A DNA stretch of 64,000 nucleotides. Source: Elgaria multicarinata webbii. Its lineage: Eukaryota; Chordata; Lepidosauria; Squamata; Anguidae. The notes beneath the pieces are model-generated. The model did not search any database, was not told the DNA's origin, and saw only the letters and a list, made by a program, of their open reading frames with translations. The stretch covers positions 91,613,447 to 91,677,446 of the forward strand of contig NC_086180.1 in the NCBI RefSeq assembly GCF_023053635.1, given 5' to 3'. A program made the position numbers and the translations under genes. Shown in pieces: positions 14,201 through 28,045 of this stretch. The stretch's first letter is position 1. Every line of letters starts with the position of its first letter.

Positions 14201-17200
14201 TTAAGGGTTGCAAGGAGTTGCATCATTGTACAGGTTGTCTATAAAAGTAAATGTGTTTTCATGTTCATTATCCTGTATAACTTCTATGTCCCTCATGTGA
14301 GCTGTATTGACTGACCGTTTGTAAGTATTTGTATCTGTACTGCCATAACTAAATTATATATTTATTTGCCAGTAAAAAAGTTTGTTTTAACCTACATAAA
14401 TTTCTGTCTTAATTCACGTCTTTGCTGACTTGGCTGAGAACCACTGTAATCTCTGCTAGTCTCTGTAGGGCCCAGACAGAGACTTAACACAAAAGGTTAT
14501 GTGCCAGAAACCCAGTCTGTGCAATAACTAAACAGCTTCTAAAGCCATAACTCAACATTCTTTCCCTGGGTGTTTGCCTTTGGCCCCATCCAGCTTTCTC
14601 TGTCTGTCTGTCTGTCTCTCTTAGGGAACCTTCAGAATTCTCAACAGTCAGAACCTGGCGTACACATACGGACTTACCACATAATGAATGAAATACATAA
14701 CCGGAGTCTAAGATGGTGGCAGCGTTTTCCAAAAACCAAACAAACAGAAACACAATGCAGAAAGAGTTACATACTGAATATATTGGAATAATCCAAACCC
14801 AAATGCTTTTACCTGCAAAAGTGTATGCACAGCATGTGTAACGGGAAAAATACCTTCTGTGACTGATAAGCAGCTTGAAAATCCAATGAAGTGACCGATT
14901 TTGAAAGAGTCCATAATTAAAGTAATCACTGCAAACAAAGTAATACCACCTGAAATAAATTTAAAAAGAAAAGAAAGTGTTACTCAGAAGGCGATGGGTT
15001 GGATTCAAACTTAATCTTACTTAGAGTACACCCACTGAAATCAATAGGACAAGTTAGTTGGCAATTTCTGTTCACTTACTGGCTCTCACTGGGAACTCTT
15101 CCCAGGTCCTACATAGCCCAACTTCTCCTTGTAATGACTTTGTTCAGTGCCCCATATCGTTATGCAGGAAGGGATCAACAGAGGGCATAGGAAAAAATTA
15201 GTATTAATGAACAAACCACTGTATGGAAGGAAGGCAGAGTAAAGATATGAAGGAAATGTTTCTCCTCTTCCTCTTCCTCTTCACTCTCCAGCCATGGTGG
15301 CTAAGGAAGACTGGCTGGCATGTTCAACCAACCTCAGCCTTGGGGTTTGTTCAAGGCTGGCTTTCCCTCTGCCATCCCAATTCTCTAACCTGGCCAGCCA
15401 TTCAATAGCCCTAGTATACATGCAGCACCTTTGGCTAGGGTGGTCAGAACTGCCCCCACTATTCTTCTTCAAGGACAAAGCTGTCTACTGTTGGACATCC
15501 CCGCCCTCCTCTTTAGGTTTAGTGGATGACTGCACATTTGAGAGAAACAAAAGTTGAGTAAATTCATTGTGATTATAAAAACATGACTGTAGAATTTTAG
15601 GCGTCAGCTATATATTGTTAGTAACTGCAGAAAGAAATTAACAAAGATATGGATTTTTAAACTGAAATAATGCTGAAGATCTCCTTATGGTTTTCACTCA
15701 TTAATTGATAGCTTCTGTGTCTGTCTGTCTGTGTGTGTCCGTGTGTATCCAAGCTATTATCATACTTGGCCTTAAAAAGGTGAGATAACTTGATTATATA
15801 ATTATTATACTCAACGTTGTGTATTCCCTGCAGCTTGCCATTACTTAAGGAAGAAAATATGGAAAGTAAAACTTGCCTAGCCTATTCAACTTCCTGCATC
15901 TGTACCTGGTTCTCCCACCCCCATGGAGCTAATAGCAGATTTGGGACTGATTTACAACCGGGGAAAGGGCATGGGAGGAAAGAGTTAACACTTTTCACCC
16001 TCTCACAACATCCTGATCTTCAAAGTACTAATTATCCTGCGAGATCCTAATCATATTTTACTCCTAGACATTTTTTTTACTTTTTACTTTTTGTGGTTTA
16101 CCTATTACACTTACATCACCATTCTCAGAAAGGCTTCATCAAGATAGCTATCTTCTGCTAAGTTTTGCAATGATTTTCTTTATTTCTTTTGTAAGGATAG
16201 TCATAGTAAAGCGGAGGCTGGGTGGGTGGAGTGGAGGATGTACAAAAGTGCATGGCAAGTATGGCCACTGGAAACTATTTATGTATTACATTTTTATTTT
16301 ATATTTTGTGAGCTGCCCAGAGAGCTCCGGCTATTGGGCGGTATAGAAATGTAATAAATAAATAATAAATAAAATAAATAAATAAATACCGCCCAATAGC
16401 CAAAGCTCTCTGGGCGGTTCACAAAAATTAAAATCATGAAGAGCATAAAAACAACCAATAGGAAACTATCTGTAGGACAATAGGAGACTATGGGAGCAAT
16501 GAATGCCACTTGACATGATTCAGCTGCAAATCAAGGCAAACTACAAATAAAAACCAAGGACAGTGTCCTGAGAGGGAAATGGACATAAGAAGTGCCATGC
16601 CGGATCAGACCATCTAGTCCAGCACTCTGTTCACACAATGGCTAACTAGCCATCGGCCAGGGATGAACAAGCAGGACATGGTGCAACCCCCTTTTAAAGC
16701 CATCCAGATTGGTGGCCATCACTACATCTTGTGGTAGTGAGTTCCATAATTTAATTATGAGCTGTGTGAAGAAGCACTTCCTTATATTTGTCCTGGATCT
16801 CCCACCAATCAGTTTCATGGGATGACCCCGGGTTCTAGTATTTTAAGAGAGGGAGAAAAATGTGTCCCTACCCACATTCTCCATACCATGCATAATTTTG
16901 TACACCTCTATCACGTCTCCTCTTAGCTTCCTTTTTTCCAAGCTAAACAATCCCAGTTGATGTAACTTACCCTCAAAGGGGAGATGCTCCAGCCCCTTAA
17001 TCATTTTAGTTGCTTTTTTCTGCACTTTCTCAAGCTCTATAATATCTTTTTTTAGATGTGGCGACCAGAATTGTACACAGTATTCGAAGTGTGGTCCCAC
17101 CATAGATTTGTATAAGAGCAGTATGATACTGGCCGTGTTATTCCCAATTCCTTTTCTTATAATGCCTAACAGAGTTTGCCTTCTTTACAGTGGCCACACA

Positions 17201-20200
17201 CTGGGTGGACATTTTCATTGAGCTGTCCACCACAACCCCAAGATCTCTTTCTTGTTCAGTCACCCCCAGCTCAGATCACATTAGGTTATACATGAAGTTG
17301 GGGGGGGGGGGTTTTGCCCCAATGTGCATCACCTTACACTTGCTTACATCGAACCGCATCTGCCATTTGGAATTGGGCACATATTTTAAATGTTCGTATT
17401 TTATATGTATTTTATATGTTATATGTTTACATGTATTTTATATGTTCGTAGAGCCAGTGTGATGTAGTGGCTAAGGTGTTCGACTGGGAGTCAGGAGATC
17501 CAGGTCCTAGTCCCCACTCAGCCATGGAAACCCACTGAGTGACTTTGGGCCAGTCACATACTCAGCCCAACCTACCTCATAGGGCTGTTGTTGTGAGGAT
17601 AACATGGAGAGGAGGAGGATTATGTATGACGCCTTGGGTTTCTTGGAGGAAAAAAGGCAGGATATGAATGTAATAAATAAATAAATAAATGTTCATTTTG
17701 ATGTTTGTTTTAGTATGTTCCTAAAGTATTACACCATGCAGATTTCCAATGAGAAGCTGCCTTTGCATGGATCTTCTCCATAGCCAGCATCTGCTGATTT
17801 CTTTATTTGTGACTGACAAAAAGTACCATGAGAGTGGTTCATCCTGTAACTTCGCTTCTATGATTGTGCAAATTGTCAGGAGGGTGATGTGTTTCACACC
17901 AGCAGAGCATGCACAGAGTGCAAATAATGCAAGCAGAACCAGAGGATCCAGGTAGCAGATGAAACAGTCCAATGAAGAAGGAAGCACTCAGACACAGTAG
18001 CTTTAACTACTAATCTAAGTTTACTTTACAAGTTATATACAGAGTAAAATACAGAATAACGCTCCAGCAAACTCTCCAATATTCTTTCTCCAAAACTCTC
18101 CACACTGATTCCCCATCAGTAACATATTTATACAAATGAACACCAATCACAGTGTTCTCATGTAATGTGAACACTGGATTGCATCAGCTAATTTGCTGTT
18201 CTGCCCAGATACTCTCCACCTGTGTATCTGGCCTCTTTCCAAAGTCTTGAGATGACTTCTTCTTAGGTCTCTAGTTCCAGCAAAAACTTACACAGGTTAA
18301 AAACCTGACACCCCTCCTTTTTTCTGAAACTAGAATTTATACATATACATTTAACTTATCATTCCAAGCTGTTTGATTAATTTCATATGCTTATGTACAC
18401 TTAGAGGCTTCGTTAGTACATCAGCAACATTCTCATTTGTGTTACAGTAAATAAGATCAATTAATCCTTCTTGCACAGCTTGTCTTACATTGCAGTAACG
18501 AATGTCCACATGTTTGCTTCTTGTATGCATTCTTTCAGACTTTGCCATGTGAATGCAAGTCTGATTGTCCTCAAACACTTTAACTGGTGTTTCTACCTGC
18601 ACTTTTATATCTTTTAGTAATTGTACAAACCAAATTACTTCAGTGCAGACTTCAGATAAAGCAGCAAACTCAGCTTCTGAAGTTGACAGTGCTACCAGAC
18701 TTTGTTTCCTGGATTTCCACCCAATTAAATTGTTTCCAAACTTTATCACAATTCCTGAAGTGGATTTTCTGTTTTGGGTATCGCCAGCCCAATCACTGTC
18801 CACATAGCACTCTAAAAATAATGTGTCTGACGGTTTTAACTTTAATGACACATCTATAGTGCTTTTCAGGTATTTAAATACTCTTTTTACTGCTTGCCAA
18901 GCACTATTTGTGGGTTTTGAAACAAATCTACTTAGAATGCCAACTGCATTTGCTATATCTGGCCTAGACCACTGTGCCAGATATAGTAGACTTCCAATTG
19001 CAGATTGGTATATTTCCTTATCACAAAATTCTGCATCTTGATCATTACATTGAAATCCTGCCACCATGGGGGTTTTAGCACCATTACACTCCTCCATGTT
19101 GAACTTTGTAAGCAGATTCCTGATCTTTGATTTCTGGCTTAATTCATAAACCCCTTGTTTCTTTGTGATTTCTACTCCCAGATAATCATGTATCTGACCC
19201 AAATTTTTTAGTTCAAAGAATTTACCTAATTGTTTTTCAAACTCTTCAACCTGGGCTTTTGTTCTGGCAATCAAACAGATGTCATCAACAAATGTCAGTA
19301 GCCACATTTGTTCACCTTTTACATTTTTTGTTTGTGTGAACCCTTGAGCAACAAGTCTTGCCTTGTATTTCGTTTCTCCTGTTTGCAAGAATTTTTTCTT
19401 AAAAACCCACCTACAACCTACTGCTTTTTCACCTTTAGGTAGCATTGTAGGGGTAAAAACATTGTACTTCGCCATAGACTTCATTTCTTCATCCATGGCC
19501 TCAAACCATTTTTCTTTCTCTGGCTTTGAGAGCTTCAGTACATTTTCAAAACTTTCAGGCTCATAGTTCACTTGGCAAACCCTGACTTCACTTGCTGTGA
19601 AACGATCAGGTGGAATGCCTTTGTTACTTCTTTCTGACCTTCTGGGGACAAAAGAACTTGTAGCTGCCTCCTCCTCCTCCTTCTTTGGACTTAAAAAAGT
19701 TTGGCTATCTAACCTAGCTGCTTGCTCTTCCGCTAGTTGTGTTTTTTCAGAATTTTTACTCTCTGGCAAAAACACTTGACTGCCATGCAAACGTTCCCAA
19801 TTACATTGCTCTTGGAATTCAGCAGACCTGGAAATAATTACCTCTCCATTGTCTGCATAAAACCTGTATGCCTTTGAACCTGGAGCATACCCCAAGAACG
19901 TCATTTTCCTGGCTTTAAACTGTCCTTTCCTCCTAATAGCCTTTGGAACATGTACCCAAGCAGTACTACCAAACACTCTCAAATGAGACAGTGATGGCTT
20001 TTTTCCAAACATTAGGAAATATGGGCTACTGTTAACTGCTGTACTCCACAGTCTATTTACAATGTAATTTGCTGTAAGCAGTGCTTCACCCCAAAAATGT
20101 GCTTTTAGTCCAGAATCAGCCAACATGGCATCCTTCATGGTTTGCAGAACGCCATTTCGCCTTTCTGCGACACCATTTTGCCATGGGGAATATGGGGCAC

Positions 20201-23200
20201 TACGTCTGGCTGAGATTCCTTTGTTCCTTAGCCATTTCTGAAAATCAGTAGACATAAATTCCCCTCCAAAATCACTTTGAAGTTGTTTTACCTTAGTAGA
20301 GAATTTTCTCTCCACCCAACTTTGCCAATTTTTGAAAATTTCAAACGTTTCACTTTTGTTCTTTATAACATAGCAAAAACCATATCTGCTATAGTCATCC
20401 ACCAGGATTAAAGCATACCTCGCCCCTCCTAGTGTTTTAGACATGGGACCAATCAAGTCAGCATGCACCAGCTCAAAAATCTGCTTGGTGACTCTGTCAC
20501 TCTTTTTACATATTGGAGCAACTTTTGACTTTGCCAATTTGCATGTGCTGCAGTCTAAATACTTTTCACAAGATTTTAAATTAAGTCCTTCACACATATC
20601 AGGCATTTTCTGCAGTACTTTGAACCCTGCATGTCCCAAACGTCTATGCAACAGGTGTATACAATTGTCATGTACAGGTGTGTTGCTAAATACAGAACAT
20701 ACATCTTTAGAACCTCCTTCTCCCTTGGGCAACATTTCATAAAGATTGTTTTTCAGTACACCTAGAGCCAAAACCTCATTTTCTTTGAGCACTTTACATT
20801 CTTTGTTTGAAAACATTACACTGTATCCTGCATGGTCTAAACAAGACACACTTAACAAATTATGCTCAAGACTTGGCACACATAATACTTTGTTCACAGT
20901 CTCACCCAAACTTGGAATGAATACAGGTCCTTCTCCAGCAACAACTGACACTTTGCCATCTGCCAACGTAACATAGTCCCGGTTGGTAGGATGCAATTTT
21001 TTAAACAACCCCTTATTGTTCACAATATGTTGACTGGAACCACTGTCCATCAGCCATGTGCTTTTTGGGTCATTTTCAACAGCCTTGACCACGGAGACTT
21101 TCGGTTTTGCAGTTTTCTTTTTCTTGCCTGAATAAGCTTGCTTCTCCGTCTGGCTAGGGCAATTCTTTCGCAGATGCTCTGTGGAACCACAACGAAAACA
21201 GCGCCTCACTGCAAACACTCGCTCCTTATCTTCACAAGCTGCTTGTTTGGTGGGAGTTTCTCTTGGCTTAGCAGTTTGCTTCTCAAGCTTCTTTTGCTCT
21301 TCTTCTAACAGCCGGCCGGTCAGAAATCGTAACGTCAGCTCACTTTCACGCATAGCCTCCAAACTCATGACAAGGCTATCCCATGAATCATCTAGCGAAC
21401 TGAGAACAACGTAGACTTTATGACATTCAGTAAAAATCATGCCTCGCTCTTCCAGGTCTGCAAACAATTGCCTCATCATGTTGAGATGTTCAGACACACT
21501 GGAATTCGGCTGCAGTTGAGCTCTGTACAGCTTCCGCGTTAGCGTGACCTTGCTCACGGCCGAATCTCTCACATAAATCTCTCGGAGATTCCTCCAGCAT
21601 TCTTGTGCTGACACCAACCCACGAACATGTACAAGTTGATTATCTTCCAGACACAAAATAATGCTGGCTAGAGCTTTCTCTATACTTCTCTGTTCACCTT
21701 CATCTGGCTGAGCAGGGGGATTACTGACAACTGTCCATAAATCCTCCCTCCGGAGATATTGCTCCATCTTGACGCTCCACGCCAGATAGTTGTGCTCATT
21801 CAAACGGCTCAGGGACAAACCTCCCAACGCCATACTTGACGCCATCTCAAAAAACTGCACACAGATGTCTTACTTGCTTTCTTCTAGCCCCTCCTAGGCA
21901 AACAGCAACAACATTCACCAGGCTGCAGATTGAGAAGACTCTTCTTCACTTCCAGGACTCCAACAGCAATTTGCCACCACACTGGAACACCTCTAGTCAG
22001 GCTGAGCAATCTGGGCCCATAACCTGTCAGGAGGGTGATGTGTTTCACACCAGCAGAGCATGCACAGAGTGCAAATAATGCAAGCAGAACCAGAGGATCC
22101 AGGTAGCAGATGAAACAGTCCAATGAAGAAGGAAGCACTCAGACACAGTAGCTTTAACTACTAATCTAAGTTTACTTTACAAGTTATATACAGAGTAAAA
22201 TACAGAATAACGCTCCAGCAAACTCTCCAATATTCTTTCTCCAAAACTCTCCACACTGATTCCCCATCAGTAACATATTTATACAAATGAACACCAATCA
22301 CAGTGTTCTCATGTAATGTGAACACTGGATTGCATCAGCTAATTTGCTGTTCTGCCCAGATACTCTCCACCTGTGTATCTGGCCTCTTTCCAAAGTCTTG
22401 AGATGACTTCTTCTTAGGTCTCTAGTTCCAGCAAAAACTTACACAGGTTAAAAACCTGACACAAATAACTTCTTGATGCAATTTCTGGAAGGAACAAAGA
22501 CAATTGGGGTGGGTGGGGTTCTGCACTTGCAGTCCCTATGCAAATTAATATGCAGCTTCTAGTGTAGTTGGTGAGTGTTGTACCATCTAGGTACTAAACA
22601 GTTCAGTACCTCTATGGCCACAAACTTAAAATCACAGTCTGGTTCTTCTCAGATGTGGCATCGGCAGCAATGACGGCAGGTTAAGTGGCCTAGTGCGGCT
22701 CCAAAGTGGCCTGAGGTACCCTGAAGCCTAGGAGCCGATCAGCTTCGGCTTTGGGGCGCCTCAGGCTGAACCTGTAACACCTCAGAACCAAGGCGAGGTG
22801 GGCCAAATCAGTTCGCCTCGCCTCAGACACTCGTCCGAGGTGCTGCACAGCCCTAGTTTATAGCCACCTTTAAGAACTTTTTAAAGGTCCTATGTTCTGG
22901 TTTGTGTGGTTTGTAAATATTCACAGAGCTTGTTCATGGGCCCCACCACCACTGTTGCTCTTCTTTAAGCCCCAAAGTTAATTGGTGGCTAAAATGTTTC
23001 CTTCATTGGAGTATTCCATTTCTAGGGTACTTTGGTATGTTACATTAGCATGCATCAATAGCTGAATTCTTCCATTCCATTCATTTAGAGAGACCAAAGG
23101 TATTCTCAAGATTGCAGTTCCTTAGCCTATGTAAGCCTCATTGAACTCAATGGCAAATACGACTCCAGCAGATAAGGATCCTGTTCAGATGATGCACTAA

Positions 23201-26200
23201 GCCATGGTGGTTAAGCACTTTGAGCTAAACATTATGGTTTAGCTTGTTGTATGTGAACCTTTCCTAACCATGGTGGCTACATAACCATGGGTTAAACAGG
23301 CTCACTATTTGCTGCAAAATGGTTAACAGCCTAACCATGGCTTAGTGTGTTGTCTGAACAGGCCCAATGTCATGGCATGTTTCATCTTGACTACACCAGT
23401 GGTACCTATTATTTTTGTATTGGTCTGAGAGTACCAGAGCTTCATAGAATCATAGAATCACAGAGTTGGAAGGGGCCTACAAGGCCATCAAGTCCAATCC
23501 CCTGCTCAATGCAGGAATCCACCCTAAAGCATCCCTGACAGATGGTTGTCCAGCTGCCTCTTGAAGGCCTCTAGTGTGGGAGAGCCCACAAACTCACCAA
23601 ACAACTGATTCCATTGTCGTACTGCTCTAACAGTCAGGAAATTTTTCCTGATGTCCATCTGGAATCTGGCTTCCTTTAACTTGAGCCCGTTATTCCGTGT
23701 CCTGCACTCTGGGAGGATCGAGAAGAGATCCTGGCCCTCCTCTGTGTGACAACCTTTTAAGTATTTGAAGAGAGCTATCATGTATCCCCTCAATCTTCTC
23801 TTCTCCAGGCTAGACATGCCCAGTTCTTTCAGTCTCTCTTCATAGGGCTTTGTTTCCAGACCCCTGATCATCCTGGTTGCCCTCCTCTGAACACGCTCCA
23901 GTTTGTCTGCATCCTTCTTGAATTGTAGAGCCCAGAATTGGACGCAATACTCTAGATGACGCCTAACCAGGGCCAAATAGAGAGGAACCAGCACCTCACG
24001 TGATTTGGAAGCTATACTTCTATTAATGCAGCCCAAAATAGCATTGGCCTTTCTTGCAGCCATATTGCACTGTTGGCTCATATTCAGCTTGCAATTTACA
24101 ACAATTCCAAGATTCTTCTCGTTTGTAGTATTGCTGAGCCAAGTATCCCCCATCTTGTAACTGTGCCTTTGGTTTCTATTTCCTAAATGTAGAACTTGGC
24201 ATTTATCCCTATTAAATTTCATTCTGTTGTTTCCAGCTCAGCACTCCAGCCTATCAAGATCACTTTGAAGTTTGTTTCTGTCTTCCAGGGTATTCGCTAT
24301 CCCACCCAATTTGGTGTCATCTGCAAATTTGATAAGCGTTCCCTGCACCTCCTCGTCCAAATCATTAATAAAAATGTTGAAGAGCACTGGGCCCAGGACT
24401 GAGCCCTGCGGTACCCCACTCGTTGCCTCTCCCCAGTTTGAGAAGGCTCCGTTGATAAGCACTCTTTGAGTCCGATTCTGTAGCCAACTGTGAATCCACC
24501 TAATAGTTGTTCCATCTAGCCCACTTTTAGCTAGTTTGTTAATCAGAATATCATGGGGCGCTTTGTCAAAAGCTTTGCTGAAGTCAAGATATATTACATT
24601 CACAGCATTCCCACAGTCCACAAGGGAGGTTACCCGATCAAAAAATGAGATCAAATTAGTCTGACAGGACTTGTTCCTGACAAATCCATGTTGGCTTCTA
24701 GTGATCACCGCATTGATTTCAAGGTGTTTACAGATTGACTTCTTTATATTCTGCTCCAGAATTTTCCCAGGGATGGATGTCAGACTGACTGGTCTGTAGT
24801 TCCCAGGTTCTTCCTTTTTGCCCTTTTTGAAGATAGGGACAACGTTAGCCCTCCTCCAGTCATCCGGCACCTCACCCGTCTTCCATGATTTTGCAAAGAT
24901 AATAGACAAAGGTTCTGAGAGTTCTTCCGCTAGCTCCTTCATTACTCTAGGATGCAGTTCATCGGGCCCTGGAGATTTGAACTCATTCAAGGAAATTAAG
25001 TGTTCTTTGACCATTTGTTTATCAATCTCAAATTGCAATCCTGCCCCCTTAACTTCTGCTTCACTTTTTCCAGGGGGGCCATAGACCCGCTTTTGGGAGA
25101 AGACTGAGGCAAAGTAGGAATTGAGCACTTCAACCTTTTCTTTGTCATCTGTTATCAATTTGCCATCCTCATTAAGCAGTTGAACCACCATTTCTTTCCT
25201 CTGTCTTTTACTACTCACGTATCTGAAGTAAGCCTTTTTATTGCTTTTAGCATCCCTCGCTAACCTCAGCTCATTCTCAGCTTTAGCCTTCCTGACACCA
25301 TTTTGGCACTTCTGCGCCACCTGTCTGTACTCTTCTTTTGTAGCCTGGCCTTCCTTCTGTAAGGAAGGGGTAAATTCATACTGGGAATGGCTGTTTTTAA
25401 TATGTTAAATTATTTTATTGTTAGGGTTTTAGGAGCGGAACAGATAAGCGGCCAGCTGCATGGGGGCATTCTGGTACATCCTGGAACCGCTTGGGGCAAG
25501 GCCGACCGGCCTTGAGCGAAAAATTAACATCTTTGGGGAAGGTGTGAAAGATCTTCGCAGGGAGAGCTGAAGGGAGGGGGGAAGGAGTGAGAAAAGTATC
25601 TATAAAGGGTATTCTTTGAAAGGGGGTTTTGTTCTGAGCTGGCTGACATCATGGCTGGGTGATGTATGATTTTGCAACATAGTTTTAGTTTGCTTGGTCT
25701 GGGTTCTTATATATATCTGCATGTTTAAATAGATTTAGAATGCTAATCCTGTATATCCTACCCTTATCCTGAATAAAATTGGGCTTAACCCTCCAAACTG
25801 TGAGCTGTGTGCGTTTATTCTAGGGATCTGTGCAAAATCCAGTGGAAAAGCCAGCTTTTCTGGGGCGTGCTTCCTTTACACCTTCCACTTCCTATATGTA
25901 TCCTTTTTTGTTTTCAGGTCATCTCTAAGCTTTTTGTGGAGCCACATTGGTTTTCTCTGTTGTCTTCTATCTTTTCTCCTTGTTGGAATTGTTTGTAACT
26001 GTGCCTTTAAAATTTCCTTTTTTAAATACTCCCACCCATCCTGCACTCCTTTTCTCATAAGGCTCACTTGCCACGGGACCTTACTTATCATAGTTCTGAG
26101 TTTATTAAAATCAGCTTTCCTAAAATCCAGAGTACGTGTATAGCTACACTCAACTTTGGCCTCCTTCATAATCAAGAATTCAAGTATGACGTGGTCACTT

Positions 26201-27997
26201 TCCCCCAGAGTTCCTGTAACTGCCACTTTATCCACTAAGTCATCCCTATTGGTCAATATCAATTCAAGGATTGCCGATCCTCGAGTTCCTTCCTCCACTT
26301 TCTGTAGGAGAAAGTTATCACCCACACATGTCAGGAATTTCTTGGAAGGGCCGCTTTTGGCAGTATTTGGCTTCATCCATGAACACACCATAATGGCAGC
26401 CAAAACATGCAGATACCTACTTTCATAGCACGCCATACATGACTGACTAGAAAAACTAGATTCTCAGAGAAAAGCTTGATTCTTGTAAAATACTTTTATT
26501 GCCACCTGTACTACCAAAGGAGGGTGCTTTTTTCCTTTGCTTTTTAAAAATAATATTGCCCCTGCTTTGTCCAAATATTGCATTGCTTTGATTTGTGCTT
26601 TATTAAGTAAGATGATTATCTATTGGTGCAAATTTCCAGCATGGACACAAAAACAAACCATCTGGGTCCAAAAACTATTTGAAGGACACTAATAAATCAG
26701 AGAAAGAGACACCAGATGGTTTCAACCTGTATTGTTTGATGGAGTCCAGAAATTCCCCATTTTGCATAATTTTGTATTGCTTTTATCTTGTATGCCACCT
26801 TGAAAGGGTTCCACCCTTAAAGGCGGCCTAAAAAAACGTTTTAAATAAAAATCATTTCAAATAAAATAAGAAAATAAATTTTGTCAATCACAAATAAAGA
26901 AATCAGTAGATATGCTGAATATTCATGCAAAGGAAACTTCTCAATAGAAGGCTGCTCTGGTGCCTTGTTACAGCTGCAGAAAGTGATATCATGCTAATTG
27001 CCTGCCATCACGCACCATCCAATTTCTAACGTAGTAATTTGCAAAAAGTGCACACACTCGTGGGAAGCAGTTCACATTTACTTGTATGTTTGGTGTTATG
27101 AAACTAAACCTTCTCCTCATCTCTCATTCTCTCTTATTGTCAATGATGTTACGCTATTAATGTCAAGGAAGCTCGTAGCCTTGGCTTTATATTCGACTCC
27201 TCGCTCTCCTTTATTCCTCATATTGAGGCAGTAGCTAAATCTTGTCGATTTTTCCTGTATAATATTGCCAGGATTCGATCATTTTTGTCTGTCTCTTCTG
27301 CCAAAACGCTTGTTCATGCACTGGTTATTTCACGGTTGGACTACTGCAACCTTCTTCTCTCTGGCCTTCCTTCTTCTCACATCAGTCCGTTGGTTTCTGT
27401 TCACCACTCTGCCGCAAAGATCATCTTCTTGGCTCGCCGCTCCGACCATGTTACTCCGCTTCTGAAATCTCTTCATTGGCTTCCAGTTCACTTCAGAATC
27501 CAATATAAACTTCTCCTGCTGACCTTCAAAGCTTTTCACGGTCTAGCTCCTTCCTATCTCTCCTCTCTCATCTCACACTATTGCCCCGCTCGTGCTCTTC
27601 GCTCCTCTGATGCCATGTTTCTCGCCTGCCCAAGGGCCTCTCCTTCCCTTGCTCGGCTTCGTCCATTCTCTTCTGCTGCCCCTTACGCCTGGAACGCTCT
27701 TCCAGAACATTTGAGAACTACAAGTTCAACCGCAGCTTTTAAAGCTCAACTAAAAACTTTTCTTTTTCCTAAAGCTTTTAAAACTTGATGTTGTGCAGAC
27801 TTCTACTGTTACTTTCTACTGTTAGTTTTACCCTACCCTGTGCCTGCTTACCCTACCCTGTACCTGTTTGCATTCTCTTCCCCTCCTTATTGTTTTACTA
27901 TGATTTTATTAGATTGTAAGCCTATGCGGCAGGGTCTTGCTATTTACTGCTTTACTCTGTACAGCACCATGTACACTGATGGTGCTATATAAATAAA

Positions 27998-28045
<48 letters not shown>

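Larger units (their letters stand above)
17874..22461 (-). mobile_element. Ty1/copia LTR retrotransposon, very young, nearly whole
   Basis: 4,588 bp bounded by two 437-bp LTRs (17874-18310 and 22025-22461) that look identical base for base, each TGTCAGG...CCTGACA, with the 5-bp target duplication caaat at 17869-17873 and 22462-22466. Parts in minus-strand order: 5' LTR, primer site, single gag-pol frame, polypurine tract, 3' LTR. Domain order protease, integrase, reverse transcriptase, RNase H is the copia order. Identical LTRs imply a recent insertion. It appears broken, with about one break. It sits in OTOP1 intron 1 in the same transcriptional direction as the host gene. Confidence 0.95.

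Noticed and set aside
14690-14735. 'gatggtggcagcg' string resembling a retroviral primer binding site after an LTR
   Set aside because: The LTR ends at 14557 with its target duplication directly after it, so this string is not part of the element.
17453-17530. tRNA-like A and B boxes (also in the other SINEs)
   Set aside because: These are heads of tRNA-derived SINEs, not functional tRNA genes: no intact cloverleaf and no CCA-end context.
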